Source: Opeltia flavorubescens
Lineage: Eukaryota; Ascomycota; Lecanoromycetes; Teloschistales; Teloschistaceae
Assembly (NCBI GenBank): GCA_000442125.1
Contig: KE546972.1
Span: 828,022 to 892,021 of the forward strand
DNA: 64,000 nucleotides
Direction: 5' to 3'
Both the position numbers and the translations under genes were made by a program. How positions within the stretch are numbered: position 1 is the first letter of the stretch; each line of letters opens with the position of its first letter. The notes beneath the pieces were generated by a model, which was not told where the DNA came from, made no database searches, and worked only from the letters and a program-made list of their open reading frames with translations. Of this stretch, positions 1 to 10,365 are shown in pieces.

Positions 1-474
1 CTTGATCAATGCTTGCCCCTGGCGGCAGAGGCATCTCCTGAACTCCAAGCCCACTGTTTTCATCAATACATATTTCGGACTGATTGAAGAGACGAACATA
101 CTCGGGATTGGGAAAATAAGGGCTCAGCTGGCCCATGAGGTGGAAGATACTCGCATTCTGTGTATCACCTACGATAGGCAAAGCTGTCTCCAATGGAGCA
201 TTAGCGACGTAGCTTCTTGTTGCGCCGAACGGAGCTTGATTGGTAGCAGCGAGAAACGGGGCTGCTCCTGTTGCCGTTGGACCTTGAAGATGATTAATGT
301 GGGCTCTTGTGTATCCTCGACTTGTTTGCAAATACCAGCATAGATCTCTGGGGTCGTTTGAAAGTACTGAGGCACACTGGTGCCTGTACTTTCCTCAGAC
401 GAGACCTGTTTCTTGCCGAGGTATGTAGCTTGACCAAAGGTAGCCACCGCAAGAAAAAATACAGCACACAGCAT
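1..474 (-). CDS. Histidine acid phosphatase (phytase-like), membrane-anchored or secreted; 5' part only
   Basis: The gene continues past the left edge. Minus-strand exons are 336-474 (frame open to 534), 102-282 and 1-53, with GT..AG introns at 283-335 and 54-101 in consistent phase. Spliced, they give a hydrophobic segment around LCAVFFLAVATFGQ, then NQAPFGATRSYVAN, IFHLMGQLSPYFPNPDG and VQEMPLPPGA. This order is typical just before the RHG phosphohistidine motif of fungal histidine acid phosphatases, so the catalytic motif should lie outside the window. These enzymes release phosphate from extracellular phosphomonoesters. The start is uncertain. 474 is the first in-frame ATG and would make the hydrophobic run a signal peptide. 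An acceptor-like TACAG near 491 and a donor near 568 could instead join an upstream exon (ATGs at 649 and 654) and make it an internal anchor. Confidence 0.8.
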
Positions 475-534
475 GATGAAGCCGAGAACCGCGTAGGCTG
501 TACGAATGGAATTATGTATCAGTAAAGAATGCAA

Positions 535-1358
535 GCTAATTTACAGAACGCATGTGGTAAAATCTATACCTTGGAACATGCATGGCGAGGCTGTGGATAT
601 AAGAAGCCTGGGTCTGCCACTCCTTCGACTCCATCGTGGAGCTACCCATGTCATCGCCCGCTATGGAGTCAATGATGACGGAAAGAGCTTACGGAAGCTC
701 ATCGTCAGTCCCCGCACAGGGACTTGAGTGTGTGGACGAATGAGAGGTCGGAGAATTGGCACGCGAGACGACAGGGGTCTCCCGACTTGGCAAAGCTTCT
801 TCCAACCATGACACGCCCGACACGAAAATACCCATCAACAAAAGCGCATCCATTGCCATAACAGCTCTTCAAGCTATGTATCATTATGCCTTTAGCCATT
901 CGAATATAACCTATCATTCCTTTGGCAATGAGTGAGAAGGCGAGAACAACAGGTGTAGAACCTATGCTTTGCTTGCGTTGTATATATATCACGATCTCTC
1001 TGTTAGTCTCTGATCGGATCAACTGAAGATCATCTCATATTCTATGATATAGCTTTCATCAAAAGGAGGAACAATATCCATATCATCTGTCGTGATCTCA
1101 ACAGTAATCGTATGGCGCAGAGTCTTTTGTGTAGAAAGTCCATATCCTATTCCTTTATTTTTCTCGTCTTCCTGATATCAGGACTTAGAAAATCATTAGT
1201 CGATTCTTTGGTCGCAATACGCTTTTCGAACTGGTCGTGCGATCCATAAAACCCTCACGAAGCATACAACGACCCACGAACGCTATCTAATTAGGATAGA
1301 CCCAGTGTTCCCTTGGCCGACACTCAGAACCGGTCATTTCCACCATTCCGTCTTCAAA
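535..1358. other. Divergent intergenic region between phosphatase and PfkB kinase genes
   Basis: This stretch lies between two divergently transcribed genes and must hold both promoters. It may also hold a short 5' exon of the phosphatase (about 569-654, minus). A 105-codon minus-strand frame (705-1022) has no recognisable protein character, and I see no other gene. Confidence 0.5.
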
Positions 1359-2575
1359 ATGAAGTACCTGCTAGCCGTAGGGGTCTGTTACCTTGACACC
1401 ATATTGGAGTAAGATGGATCGTCCTTCCTCCTTCTAACCCTCTAACGATTATTGCTGCAGCGTTGACCACTACCCCCGCGAAGACGAGAAGTTACGCGCC
1501 TCGAACATGATCAAGCGTCGCGGTGGTAACTGCCCAAATACACTGGAAGTACTGCAGCAACTCCTCGACACCGCGAATCGTGCTTCATCCATCACCCTGG
1601 CCTTGTGCACGGTACTTCCGTCCAGCTCATCGTCTGGATATCGCGAGATTGTATCATCGCTTCCATCTGCCGTTGATCTGACAAATTGTATATGCCGCCA
1701 AGACAACAACGACCCTGCGTCCTGCTATATCATCAGAAGTCGGGAGTCTGATAGTAGGACGATTGTGAATCACAATAGCTTGGAAGAAATGTCAGAGGAA
1801 GAGTTCGCGTCCGTTGCGGATGGACTGGGAAAGGAAATGGGCTGGTGTCATTTCGAGGTAAGCATTCAATTACAAATACTGACTCTCGAAAAGAAATGAA
1901 CAATTCTAGGGACGCATGCCGGACGTTACGCTGCGGTGTATCAAGCATCTTCGACAGCGCCACTCCAACGTTAAGGTTAGTGTCGAAGTAGAAAACCCCA
2001 GCAGAAGTGGACTGCAAGACCTTGCTGAACTTGCGGACGTGGTGTTTTACTCCAAAGCCTGGGCTCTGGTACGTCGTTCTACGTTTTTAGCTATTTCATA
2101 GTGCTCACAACATCCAGGAAAATGGCTACAGCTCCCCTGTAGAGTTTCTACGGGCTCAAGCTTCTTCGTTGTCTAATGCGTAACACTTAACTTTGTATTT
2201 TCTTCTTTCGGAAATGCTGAACCAGCTCCAGGCCTTTAATTTTCTGCACTTGGGGCGAGTCGGGAGTCGCAGCTTTGGAGCTGCCCAGTCAAAGATGTGT
2301 GGTGTGTCCAGCATTCAGAGTAGAAGGAGCCCCAGTGGTTGAGTAAGTTTCACCTTCTTTCCTCCTTGAATCTTCAAAGGAGCGTTCAACTAATGCAATG
2401 TAGCGTGGTCGGTGCAGGTGACACTTTCATCGGTGGCATTCTCTTCAGTATCCTTTGCCATGCGGAGGATTGGGACTTGCATCGCAAACTCGAATTTGCA
2501 ACCGAGCTTGCAGGTCTGAAATGTGTCCAAGAGGGCTTCAATGGTCTGGGAAGCCTCATGCAACATAGGATTTGA
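1359..2575 (+). CDS. PfkB-family sugar kinase, ketohexokinase-like
   Basis: Six exons: 1359-1408, 1461-1857, 1910-2068, 2118-2179, 2232-2342 and 2404-2575. They total 951 nt, or 316 residues, close to the roughly 300 of ketohexokinases. The N-terminus has the LAVGVCYLD strand and DVDHYPREDEKLRA, followed by the substrate-binding RRGGNCPNTL. Mid-protein HFEGR matches the IEGR region of the family. LIFCTWGESGVAALE and VVGAGDTFIGGILF form the C-terminal PfkB signature, with the GAGD anion hole and catalytic Asp. Family knowledge predicts ATP-dependent phosphorylation of a ketose or similar sugar in the cytosol, but the substrate cannot be read from sequence. All introns are GT-AG and about 50 nt. 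Stop is the TGA at 2573. Confidence 0.9.
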
Positions 2576-3209
2576 GAGGGGTTTCGCTCTCATTTCATAG
2601 CTTAAATAAATGCATTATGTCCCTATAAGATCCCCTTGTCTTAGGCCGCCATTGGGTAGCAAGGGAAGTGAATGGAGGCGAAAGCGATACAACGACTTCC
2701 AGCTAAAGCATACCGAAACTAGTACGCGAACATTTCCAATGGTACAAATTCATAAAGTATCTCCCTCTATCCGAAGTCGTCGAAAGATGTTAAGTGTGAT
2801 TTCCATGTAATTCCTGCGATAACCGTGTGCTAATGCACCCTCTTCTATTCATTTTTTCCCCGAGGGTCCATGGGCCGGTCATCCACAGTGCACCCTTTGT
2901 AGGCAATTCCGGTGTAGCGTTTCTGGCTGATCTGACGAAGATATATTGAATGGTACACATATTCTTTACACCAGCACCCATGGCAAATCTATGTCGAGTC
3001 CACGAAAATAGGTTCTCCGATTAGATATCCGCAAGTTTTCTGCATTCTCAAGATGTTTGTAGTTTCTACAGTTCCCAAGAAGACGCCGACCAAATTGGGT
3101 ATTCGCCGCTAAGGTAGAGCACAAAGGTAGCTGACATGCACACAATGCCCTTCGCTAAATGCCCGAGTAGGTCCGAGGAGTGAAAGTCGTATAATCGCCG
3201 TCGTATGTA
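2576..3209. other. Intergenic region between converging genes
   Basis: This is the 3' flank of the PfkB kinase (plus) and of AP-1 beta (minus). Only short frames occur, none protein-like, and no RNA gene or repeat was recognised. Confidence 0.5.
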
Positions 3210-5591
3210 TCACAAAAGCAGGTCTCCATTATCTCCTCCGATCTGGGGGTGATACGATTGTTGCGGTTGATTCTGATTAACGACGTATTGAGTTTCGCCT
3301 GGAGCTCCAACCGTGGGACTATCCCCGAAACCTCCATCTTCTCCGAGATTGAGCGCCTCCATGTTACGGCTCACATCTGAAGAATTGAGGCCTGAAAAAT
3401 AGACATCTGCAGCATCTATTGCCGCAGCAAGATTGCCATTAGTTCTCGGCGGTTGCGCGTTGGCCGCTGCCCTGGACCTCTGAGCATGGGCCTCCATCGC
3501 TACCTGAGTGGGTAATGTATGCTTCTGCAAAGCTGGGCTATCCTGAAGCTTACGAGCCCGGGCATTGCGGAAGACATGCTGGACCGGCTTCAAGTAGACC
3601 GTAGCCAAGGTACCAACGTTGAGACACATTTCTTCCAGCGTAACTGGATCTAGCTTCTCGGTCTCCGCCGTTACAGGTGGCTTGACTCCCATCACGATGG
3701 TCTTCGCTATGATCGGATCAGTCGAAATTAGGCGCCAGTAGAAGTAACCACGATCCCGGAGATCAGGGTTGTCCGTCTCTTCTGTGGCCCATTTTAGGAC
3801 CTTTGGGACGATGTCTGAGCCTTTGGTGGGACGAAGTAAGAATAGCTTTACAGCCGCAGTAAGCATAGTCAATTGAACTTCTACGGTCTCCTCCTGCCAT
3901 GAAAAGAGAAAATCATCAAGCAAGGCATCGGAATTTTCGATGCGGTCCGCATATTGGCCAATGATCCAGATCATCGCCGACTTAGCTTCTGGTTCGTCTA
4001 GTGAGTCGAGGTTTTCACAGAGCACGCGAATGATAGATTCATAGCGATTCGGGTATTTCCGGAAGATGTTTCGGATCACAACAGTGGCCTCTTGTACGAT
4101 GTAGCTGACTTTTGTTGAGACCAGCTCCAATAATGAATCAATACAAACTTGTGCCGCGGGCTCAATTTTGATGGCTAATTTGCCGATCGCGCGAACCGAT
4201 TTGCGGGCGAAGTGGATATCAATCTCCGTGGCGTATCTACGTCAAAGAGTAAGCGAAGGTTAACAGATACACAATCATCGACCTCATACTCAGCAAGCTC
4301 GGCCAAAACTTCATTGATGTTGGCTTCAGTGGCAAGCATGAAAATCAGCTCTAGCTTCGTGACTTTAACATAGATTGGGTCATTGTATTTGCAAAAGAAC
4401 ACCCGGATGTCGTTCCGTAGAACTTCGGGCCGCCGCTGTAGTATTAGCAGAGCATTTCTGAGCGCTAGATATTGGATTTCGGGTCCTTTTGCGAGGAGAG
4501 TGACCAGGGGTGGAGACAATTTCCGACAAAGAACTGCGACCTGCTTTTGGTCTTCGATGTAGTTACATAAATAAAGAAGAACACGCGTGCATGTAAGCAC
4601 GACCGAGGAATTAGAATGTGACAACCGTGGGGCGACTCGTTCTGCTAGCATAAGAGCCTCTGATGTATCCTGTGGCACGTATTGCATGAGGGCCTCAAGG
4701 ATATATGTTTGGCCCCACCTAGACTTTGGCTTAGCATGAGCAAGAGATGACTATACAGATACGTACTCGGAGCACTCGGGCAATATCTGAACTATTTTCG
4801 AAGCACTCGGATGGTCAATGGTAAGTTTGATGGTTTCGCTTCGTTCCCAGATATCCATCAGAGATGCCAGTGCCTGTGCTACTACCGTTGAATTCTCGTC
4901 ACGGAGCATAGAATTGAGACGATCGATGAGGTCCGACTTCTCGACGATTTCCTTGTCATGGTCGTACAATTTTGCGACGGCCATTGTAGCGGTCTTCCGA
5001 ACATAGGCATCGGGATCGCGAAGAAGCCGCTTCAGAGGTAGGACCAATCCAGAGACAAACTCCTTGACGTGAATGTAGCCCATGGTTCGAAGAGCAGAAG
5101 CTCGGATCAGAGGATTGGTGTTCTCCATATCCTTTCAGACCTTAACAGGGTGATCGCCTCTAAAGTGAAGTGGAATGACCTACGTTCAACAAAACAGGCA
5201 ATGCCTTGACTGCGAGATCAGGCTTCATACGCGCGTAATTGGTCAAATAAAGAAAGCACCTGTAAACCAGGCATGAGTATTTGGAAGCGTGTTGTTGACT
5301 TTACGCACATTTTCTTGATCTCCCAATTGTCGATTTGCATACAGTTGATCACGTCAGGAAACAGAGCAACCATATCATTGTTGCTCATTGTCATATTAGC
5401 AACAATCTTCTTGAGTGCCACTTTCTTAGCAGCATGATTTTTGTCTTTTCTGACACCATTGGCCAGCTCCAGTCGAAGTTCTGCAACTTTGCCCTGATCA
5501 GAGACGGTTAATGTGATTACATAAGATCCATTAAGCTGTAATAAGAGCTCACTCTTGCAAACAATTTTGCATCGCCTCCAGTAGTAGCCAT
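3210..5591 (-). CDS. APL2: AP-1 adaptor complex subunit beta (beta-adaptin)
   Basis: Six exons on the minus strand: 5591-5553, 5493-5309, 5259-5184, 5131-4767, 4718-4290 and 4236-3210. They total 2121 nt, or 706 residues. The N-terminus MATTGGDAKLFAR|GKVAELRLEL and the trunk segments NGVRKDKNHAAKKVALKKIV, MTMSNNDMVALFPDV, LLILQRRPEVLRNDIRVFFC and KVSYIVQEATVVIRNIFRKY are typical of beta-adaptin. The protein ends in a Gln/Asn-rich tail soon after the trunk and hinge, so it lacks the appendage (ear) of animal beta-1, as is usual for short fungal forms. It should act at the trans-Golgi and endosomes in clathrin-dependent sorting. AP-1 is preferred over AP-2 beta because of the high conservation, but a phylogeny would settle it. 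It is transcribed divergently from EMC4. Confidence 0.92.
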
Positions 5592-6054
5592 TGTCCGTAA
5601 GTCATTAAAAACACGTTGACAGAATCGCTATGCCAATTAGTCTGAATGTAGAATTGCCATGTATCACAAATTAGAGAAGGCGCTGTTCCGATCAGAGAAC
5701 GCAGCAAAGGAGCCCGGAGTGGGTTGTAAGTGCACCACGCTAGCATAGCTTACGGGAGATCGACGGCTTGTAAACGCCATGCATTGACGCCCGCTGTAGT
5801 ACGACACTTTCATTTAGTATCGTGGGACCCAGTAATCTCTACAAACGCTCTAATAAGATTATCACCAACCTCACCTGCTACACCTGCGACTGCAATANCT
5901 GCTGTAAAACCCTACCACAGCTACCATCTTCAAGCTCACCTACCCTTCCCGTTACCTCGACGGCAACGCCTCCCGCCAGCTTATTTAGTACTTCTCTTAC
6001 CATCATCTCCAACGTCGAGTCGCCCAAGGCCTGGTCTTCGTTCTAAGCCACCAC
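5592..6054. promoter_or_regulatory. Shared divergent promoter region, AP-1 beta / EMC4
   Basis: Only 463 bp separate the two start codons, so both promoters and 5' UTRs must fit here. The EMC4-proximal half is C/T-rich on the plus strand (about 5900-6040), as is common in fungal core promoters. No clear TATA box was seen. One base (5888) is undetermined. The open frames here are low-complexity shadows. Confidence 0.55.
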
Positions 6055-6722
6055 ATGGCCGTCGATCCATCATACCCGTCATGGGCTCGCGAACTTCACT
6101 CACCTCCTAATCCAAAATCCAAAATCGCTTCCTCAATACAAGATCCCCCAGGCTTTTCCTCAGCCGTCACGGGAAAAGTGAGTGTCCAAGCTATGATTTA
6201 CGCTTTATAATAAAGCTAATACTATTCTCAACAGCGCGCAGCACTATCAAAACAACAAACCCGGAAACCGCCCACACCCGAAGAAACCGACATCCTCAAA
6301 ATCAAGAAATCATGGGAAGTTGCCCTTGCACCTGCGAAACAACTCCCTATGAACGCAATCATGATGTACATGTCCGGCAATTCCCTGCAAGTTTTCAGTA
6401 TTATGATGGTCTTTATGTTATTCAAAAATCCTCTCCAAGGGCTACTGCAGACGAATCAAGTGTTTGTCAAGTATGAAACACCAAGGACGAAGAGCAAGAT
6501 GTGGGCGGTCAAGGCGGTCTATGTTCTCATGAATCTTGTGGCTCTAGGGCTTGGGATTTGGAAGGTCAACGGCATGGGCTTGCTACCGTGAGTATTCTTT
6601 GGCTGCAAGAGAGAACGAGGAAAGGGTTCGCTGACTCTATTTGCAGAACGACAAGATCTGATTGGCTGGCCTGGGAGACCCCAAGAGAACCCCTTGAACG
6701 TGCTGTATTCGCCTTTAGATGA
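6055..6722 (+). CDS. EMC4: ER membrane protein complex subunit 4
   Basis: Three exons: 6055-6177, 6235-6587 and 6647-6722. They total 552 nt, or 183 residues, the usual EMC4 length. The start MAVDPSYPSWARELHSPPNP is followed by the cytosolic segment TPEETDILKIKKSWEVALAP and then NAIMMYMSGNSLQVFSIMMV, the DUF1077/EMC4 core. Two hydrophobic segments follow (about residues 95-115 and 138-155). The C-terminus reads SDWLAWETPREPLERAV. EMC inserts tail-anchored and multipass proteins into the ER membrane. Introns are GTGAGT..AG of 57 and 59 nt, with a TATGATTTA/GCTAAT-type branch in the first. Confidence 0.95.
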
Positions 6723-8135
6723 CGCCACAATTACACCTTTTCGATTATTCCTTTCACGATCGGAGAGTGTTATCGCCTACATATCTTTGACTGATAAACC
6801 TCCTTTGAATTACACCAATATTATTCTCGTTACCCATAATGCTGTAGGACATCCGCGAATCCTAAGTCCTTCCCTCGTTTCGATTTCATACACATCTTAA
6901 GAAAGATGCGAATACCCAGTCCATGGAAATACCTATAAGGTTTGGCCACACATTTCCATTCTCCATTCATCATTATGACCTTATCCTCGGATTCGTCGTT
7001 ATAGCGATTTCATCAAAGTTGATTTGAATAACCTACAAGCAATGTCATCTACTGGAGGCGATGTTAAGTTATCTGCAGAGTGGGAGCATATGGCTTTCGC
7101 CAGATTCTAAACAAGTGATCCGTTGAAATCAGGAGTAATGGACGACTGATGCCCCATAATGCAAGATCAGGGGGTTAAAGCATCGGAACCCTTATCAGGT
7201 TTCCGGAACAAAGAAGCTGATGGAATTCCTCCATATTCCAACCAATCTTCCTGTCGTCAAGCTTTTTGCTGATTGTCGCATGCGTTGTCAGTATTATTGG
7301 TGTGAAAGCTTGCTTATTGGATGTATAAATGCATTTCAGTGTAGTAATAAGAGCTAGAGGGATTTCCTTTCAATGTGCTCAACGACTGCCGAAGAGGAAA
7401 CGTGACATATAAGTCCGTCTCTGTAGGTACGACTTCCATGTTCCTGCCAGTCTCTAACTGGCAATTGGTAACCGGCGGCATGCCTATATCTTTTTAGTCA
7501 AAGTGACCGAGTGTTTTGGGCTCTTATCCGCACGCTTAGACATAATTTCTAGCATGATGCTCACAAGAGCTCGTCTTTAATGATAAAGTCTAAGGGTACT
7601 GACTCCTACAACTTTCGATGGTTGCGAATTGATTTACGGCGGCAAAAAAAACGTTTTGGTTTGTTCTGTTGCACCTTTGACACAATGTTTGGTGTCCACG
7701 GTTATTGGCGTAGCAGTCAAAATAGGGACTGTAAAATTCAAGAGTGCTAAGAGTGACCAAGGGTATCCTGTGTAAGGAGCATACCAAGAAGCTGACAAGG
7801 GGCCTCATCTCTTGTGGTATATAGCTCGCAAGGTGTATCTTTCCTCTGACCTCAAGTCGGCCGTGTTCGTTGCCTTTTCAACTTTGAATTTTGGTGAGGA
7901 AAGGCTTTTAGTTCTTGTACGGCCACATCTGGTCTCTCATATTGTTTGTCAAATGATGCAGAATGATACCGCTCTTGGCCATATACGAGAGGGTGAGACA
8001 GGAGATATCAAAAAGCATGCTGTTATTCATCGGCCCCGAACACGATTTGTGACTACACTACCGTTCCAGTTTTGGCCGTGTATTCGGATGACGAACATGC
8101 AATGCAGGTCCTCTGTAGAGAGTGTGTTCATAGCG
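6723..8135. other. Gene-poor stretch, no supported gene
   Basis: This is the 3' flank of EMC4 followed by A+T-leaning sequence. The longest frames (7590-7808 minus; 7812-8228 plus) show no family resemblance, and the plus-strand one overlaps a better minus-strand candidate further right. No repeat or RNA gene was recognised. Confidence 0.5.
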
Positions 8136-8903
8136 TCACTTCCTCGTTGTGTTACTGATCTCCTGAGTGCGAGCACGTGCTATTTCGGGGAAATAATGGT
8201 TCAGATACTGGCTGATGAGCATCCATAACTCGATATCGTGCTGGTAGATTAACTCGCAGACTTCTTCGGCAGCCATCTTTACGAGCATGTCCCGTTTTGT
8301 GCCGTTTGAATCGACGATTTAGAGAAGTGTCAGGATTGCTCATCGCACGGGAGATCTGGGTTGTGTCTACTGAACCTTCTTTTGAGCGCTCCGTCCTCAG
8401 AGGATCACCGTGCCAAACTTTGGGGTGGTCTTTTAGGACCATCGCTTTCAAGGTGTTGTTACCCAGACTGCGTATTCTTGTTGGTCTAAGTTTCTTCTTT
8501 TTCAACGTTCTTGAATAACAATGCTATAGTCTTAGCCGTTCGATGGNGTTTCAAAGTCTCTTTTCTGACGTAGAAGGGCAATAATGCATATTCGACCAGG
8601 CCATTAAAAATCTTGTTTGGTAGGTCATCCAATAACCTATTTTGTGATCTGCGTTCCCAATGCCAACATATTCAATAAGTCAATTAGGGTATGACACGCA
8701 AGAACCTGGGTCTCGGTGAGTTTGGTCGAGGAATGGGAAATAGTGGTATAGGTTCATATATTGAATGTCAACGATTATACGCTCTTGATGAGGTCGTATT
8801 TGGATTCCAGTCTTTCATCAGCCATCATGCCACGCAAAGCATGAGTACCTCTCAGTTCTTGTTGTTAGATCAGAACCTCACAAACGCAATCTCGATTGAC
8901 TGA
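8136..8903 (-). pseudogene. Frame-interrupted minus-strand coding remnant, family unknown
   Basis: On the minus strand, protein-like pieces occur in order but in different frames. A block near 8700-8850 includes LRGMMADERLESKYDLIK. A frame at 8500-8320 includes QISRAMSNPDTSL. A clean 60-codon stretch, 8318-8136, contains DMLVKMAAEEVCELIYQHDI and ends in a stop. The last piece has the composition of a folded helical protein. I could not connect the pieces with credible introns, so a decayed host gene is more likely than an intact one, but unrecognised introns or sequencing errors (an undetermined base lies at 8547) are possible. The family is not recognised. Confidence 0.4.
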
Positions 8904-9385
8904 ATGGACTTGACAAGAGCTCCTAGAGTTCCTTTACTCCTTCCAACCTTAGAGAAACGCCACTTAGATAGTGACCACGTCCACAGTATTTCCCTTCAGT
9001 TCAGTAGCTGTATTCTGATAAGTTAACTTCAACTCGCAACGCAACTGTTCGCTGCGTGAAATTCCAAATGATCGATATCACAAAAACAATTCTCAAAGAA
9101 GGAGAAGTTTACACCCATCTGGGCTTTTCGAAAAAGTCGGAAATTCTAACATGTCCCGTTCTTCTGCATGATAGCCGATTGTGTTTTCATTTATTTTTCC
9201 TCGCTTTCTTATCTGGTCTTTGCTTGGCGGCAGTAAGGTATCTTTAGTATATCTGAATACTTGGCCATGTTAGAGATGGCCCCATACACCACACAATTTT
9301 ATGGCACCGTAGCTATTGGCACGTTGTCAGTGTATGTGTAGAAAAACGTCATCGTTCTGTAAATCTTATTCCACGTAATGGCTAG

Positions 9386-10166
9386 TTATCCAACGCTCTG
9401 GGTCGAGTGGAACCGTGTCAATGTTTTGTGTTCTTCTCGCAACATTGTCTCCAAGGCTTCTTCACGGTAAGACTTGGACGTCGATCCCATGTCTGGACTC
9501 GCCATGTATTGTATATGCGTAATATGGGAGTGGGTTATATACCGGCTGACATGCTTTTCAATGCCAAAGTGATCCATGGCATCAGTCTCATTAGCTTTCG
9601 CTGGCGTTGGGTCAGATCTAGCCTTGAAATAATTATTCTGGAAGCCTGGGTGTCTTTCCGCGCCACTCGAGTCTCAAGAATCCGCCAGGCACTCGCAACG
9701 ATCATCCCAAAATTTGACCCCATTCTTGGATTCATAGCGAAGTCATCAATAAAAGACTTCCATATTTCATCCTGTTTGACGTCCTTCTTAATCTCCGAGC
9801 AGGGAGCTACCATGGCTGATTCGGCCAAGATATCGATTATTTTACCGTGCGAAATGGTCAAAGATGAACATAGTAATTGAAGCAGTAGGCGTAATCAAAG
9901 GGAGAAAAGAAAGATCTGTACGTAACCTCAAATCGTGATATGCTTCTCTTCGAGCAAAATGATCTACGCGGATTCTCCTTTTTACGTGAACTTTTTAAAT
10001 CTTCACGCTAGACTCCTCGATCTTTTGGTAGCCGCTTAAATGTTGCTGCTCGACTCATCATTTTTTTAAGAGTCTGAACATCGCTGTAAGACCACATGTG
10101 CAGCTGCTTGACTGCAGCTCTGTCAGCTATTTCCGATGTCAGATGATTCACTGGATTTGCCGCCAT
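9386..10166 (-). pseudogene. Hypothetical minus-strand gene, probably interrupted
   Basis: An ATG at 10166 (minus) opens a convincing stretch that includes MAANPVNHLTSEIADRAA and SYSDVQTLKKMMSRAATFKR, then loses frame. Further protein-like segments follow: RRIRVDHFARREAYHDLR (about 9990-9910), KDEIWKSFIDDF-like sequence in the open frame 9861-9535, and after a plausible 50-nt intron (GTATAT..CAG) EEALETMLREEHKTLTRF, ending at a stop at 9386. At least one frame change near 10000-9980 and another near 9850 have no good splice explanation. TATATA lies about 115 nt upstream of the ATG. I do not recognise a family. It is either a decayed host gene or an intact gene with introns I could not place. 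Confidence 0.4.
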
Positions 10167-10177
10167 TGTCTGATGTA

Positions 10178-10236
10178 GGTTGCATGCAACCTCAGTGTTA
10201 TCTGTCAGAACGGGTCAGAGTTACATGCAACCTCAG
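10178..10236. repeat. 14-bp palindrome plus 13-bp direct repeat
   Basis: GGTTGCATGCAACC at 10178-10191 is a perfect 14-bp inverted palindrome. CATGCAACCTCAG occurs at 10183-10195 and again at 10224-10236, 41 bp apart. The pair sits just upstream of the minus-strand ATG at 10166, where a dimeric regulator site could lie. That function is inferred only from position and symmetry. Confidence 0.45.
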
Positions 10237-10365
10237 ATGGATTTGATGATGAAGCGCTCTGAAACACGACGTTGTTTTGAGTATATACAGTGAACGAAGG
10301 AGCCGAGCTCTACAGAGAAAAAGCAAAAGATGGAGCACACCGGCCGTAAATTTATACTCGTGCAG

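Noticed and set aside
705-1022. 105-codon minus-strand frame upstream of the phosphatase
   Set aside because: Random-looking composition, no family signature, and its 3' part overlaps the likely promoter.
8547-8547. Undetermined base near a frame change
   Set aside because: A single ambiguous base cannot explain the several frame changes in 8136-8903. It is noted only as a sign of draft-quality sequence.
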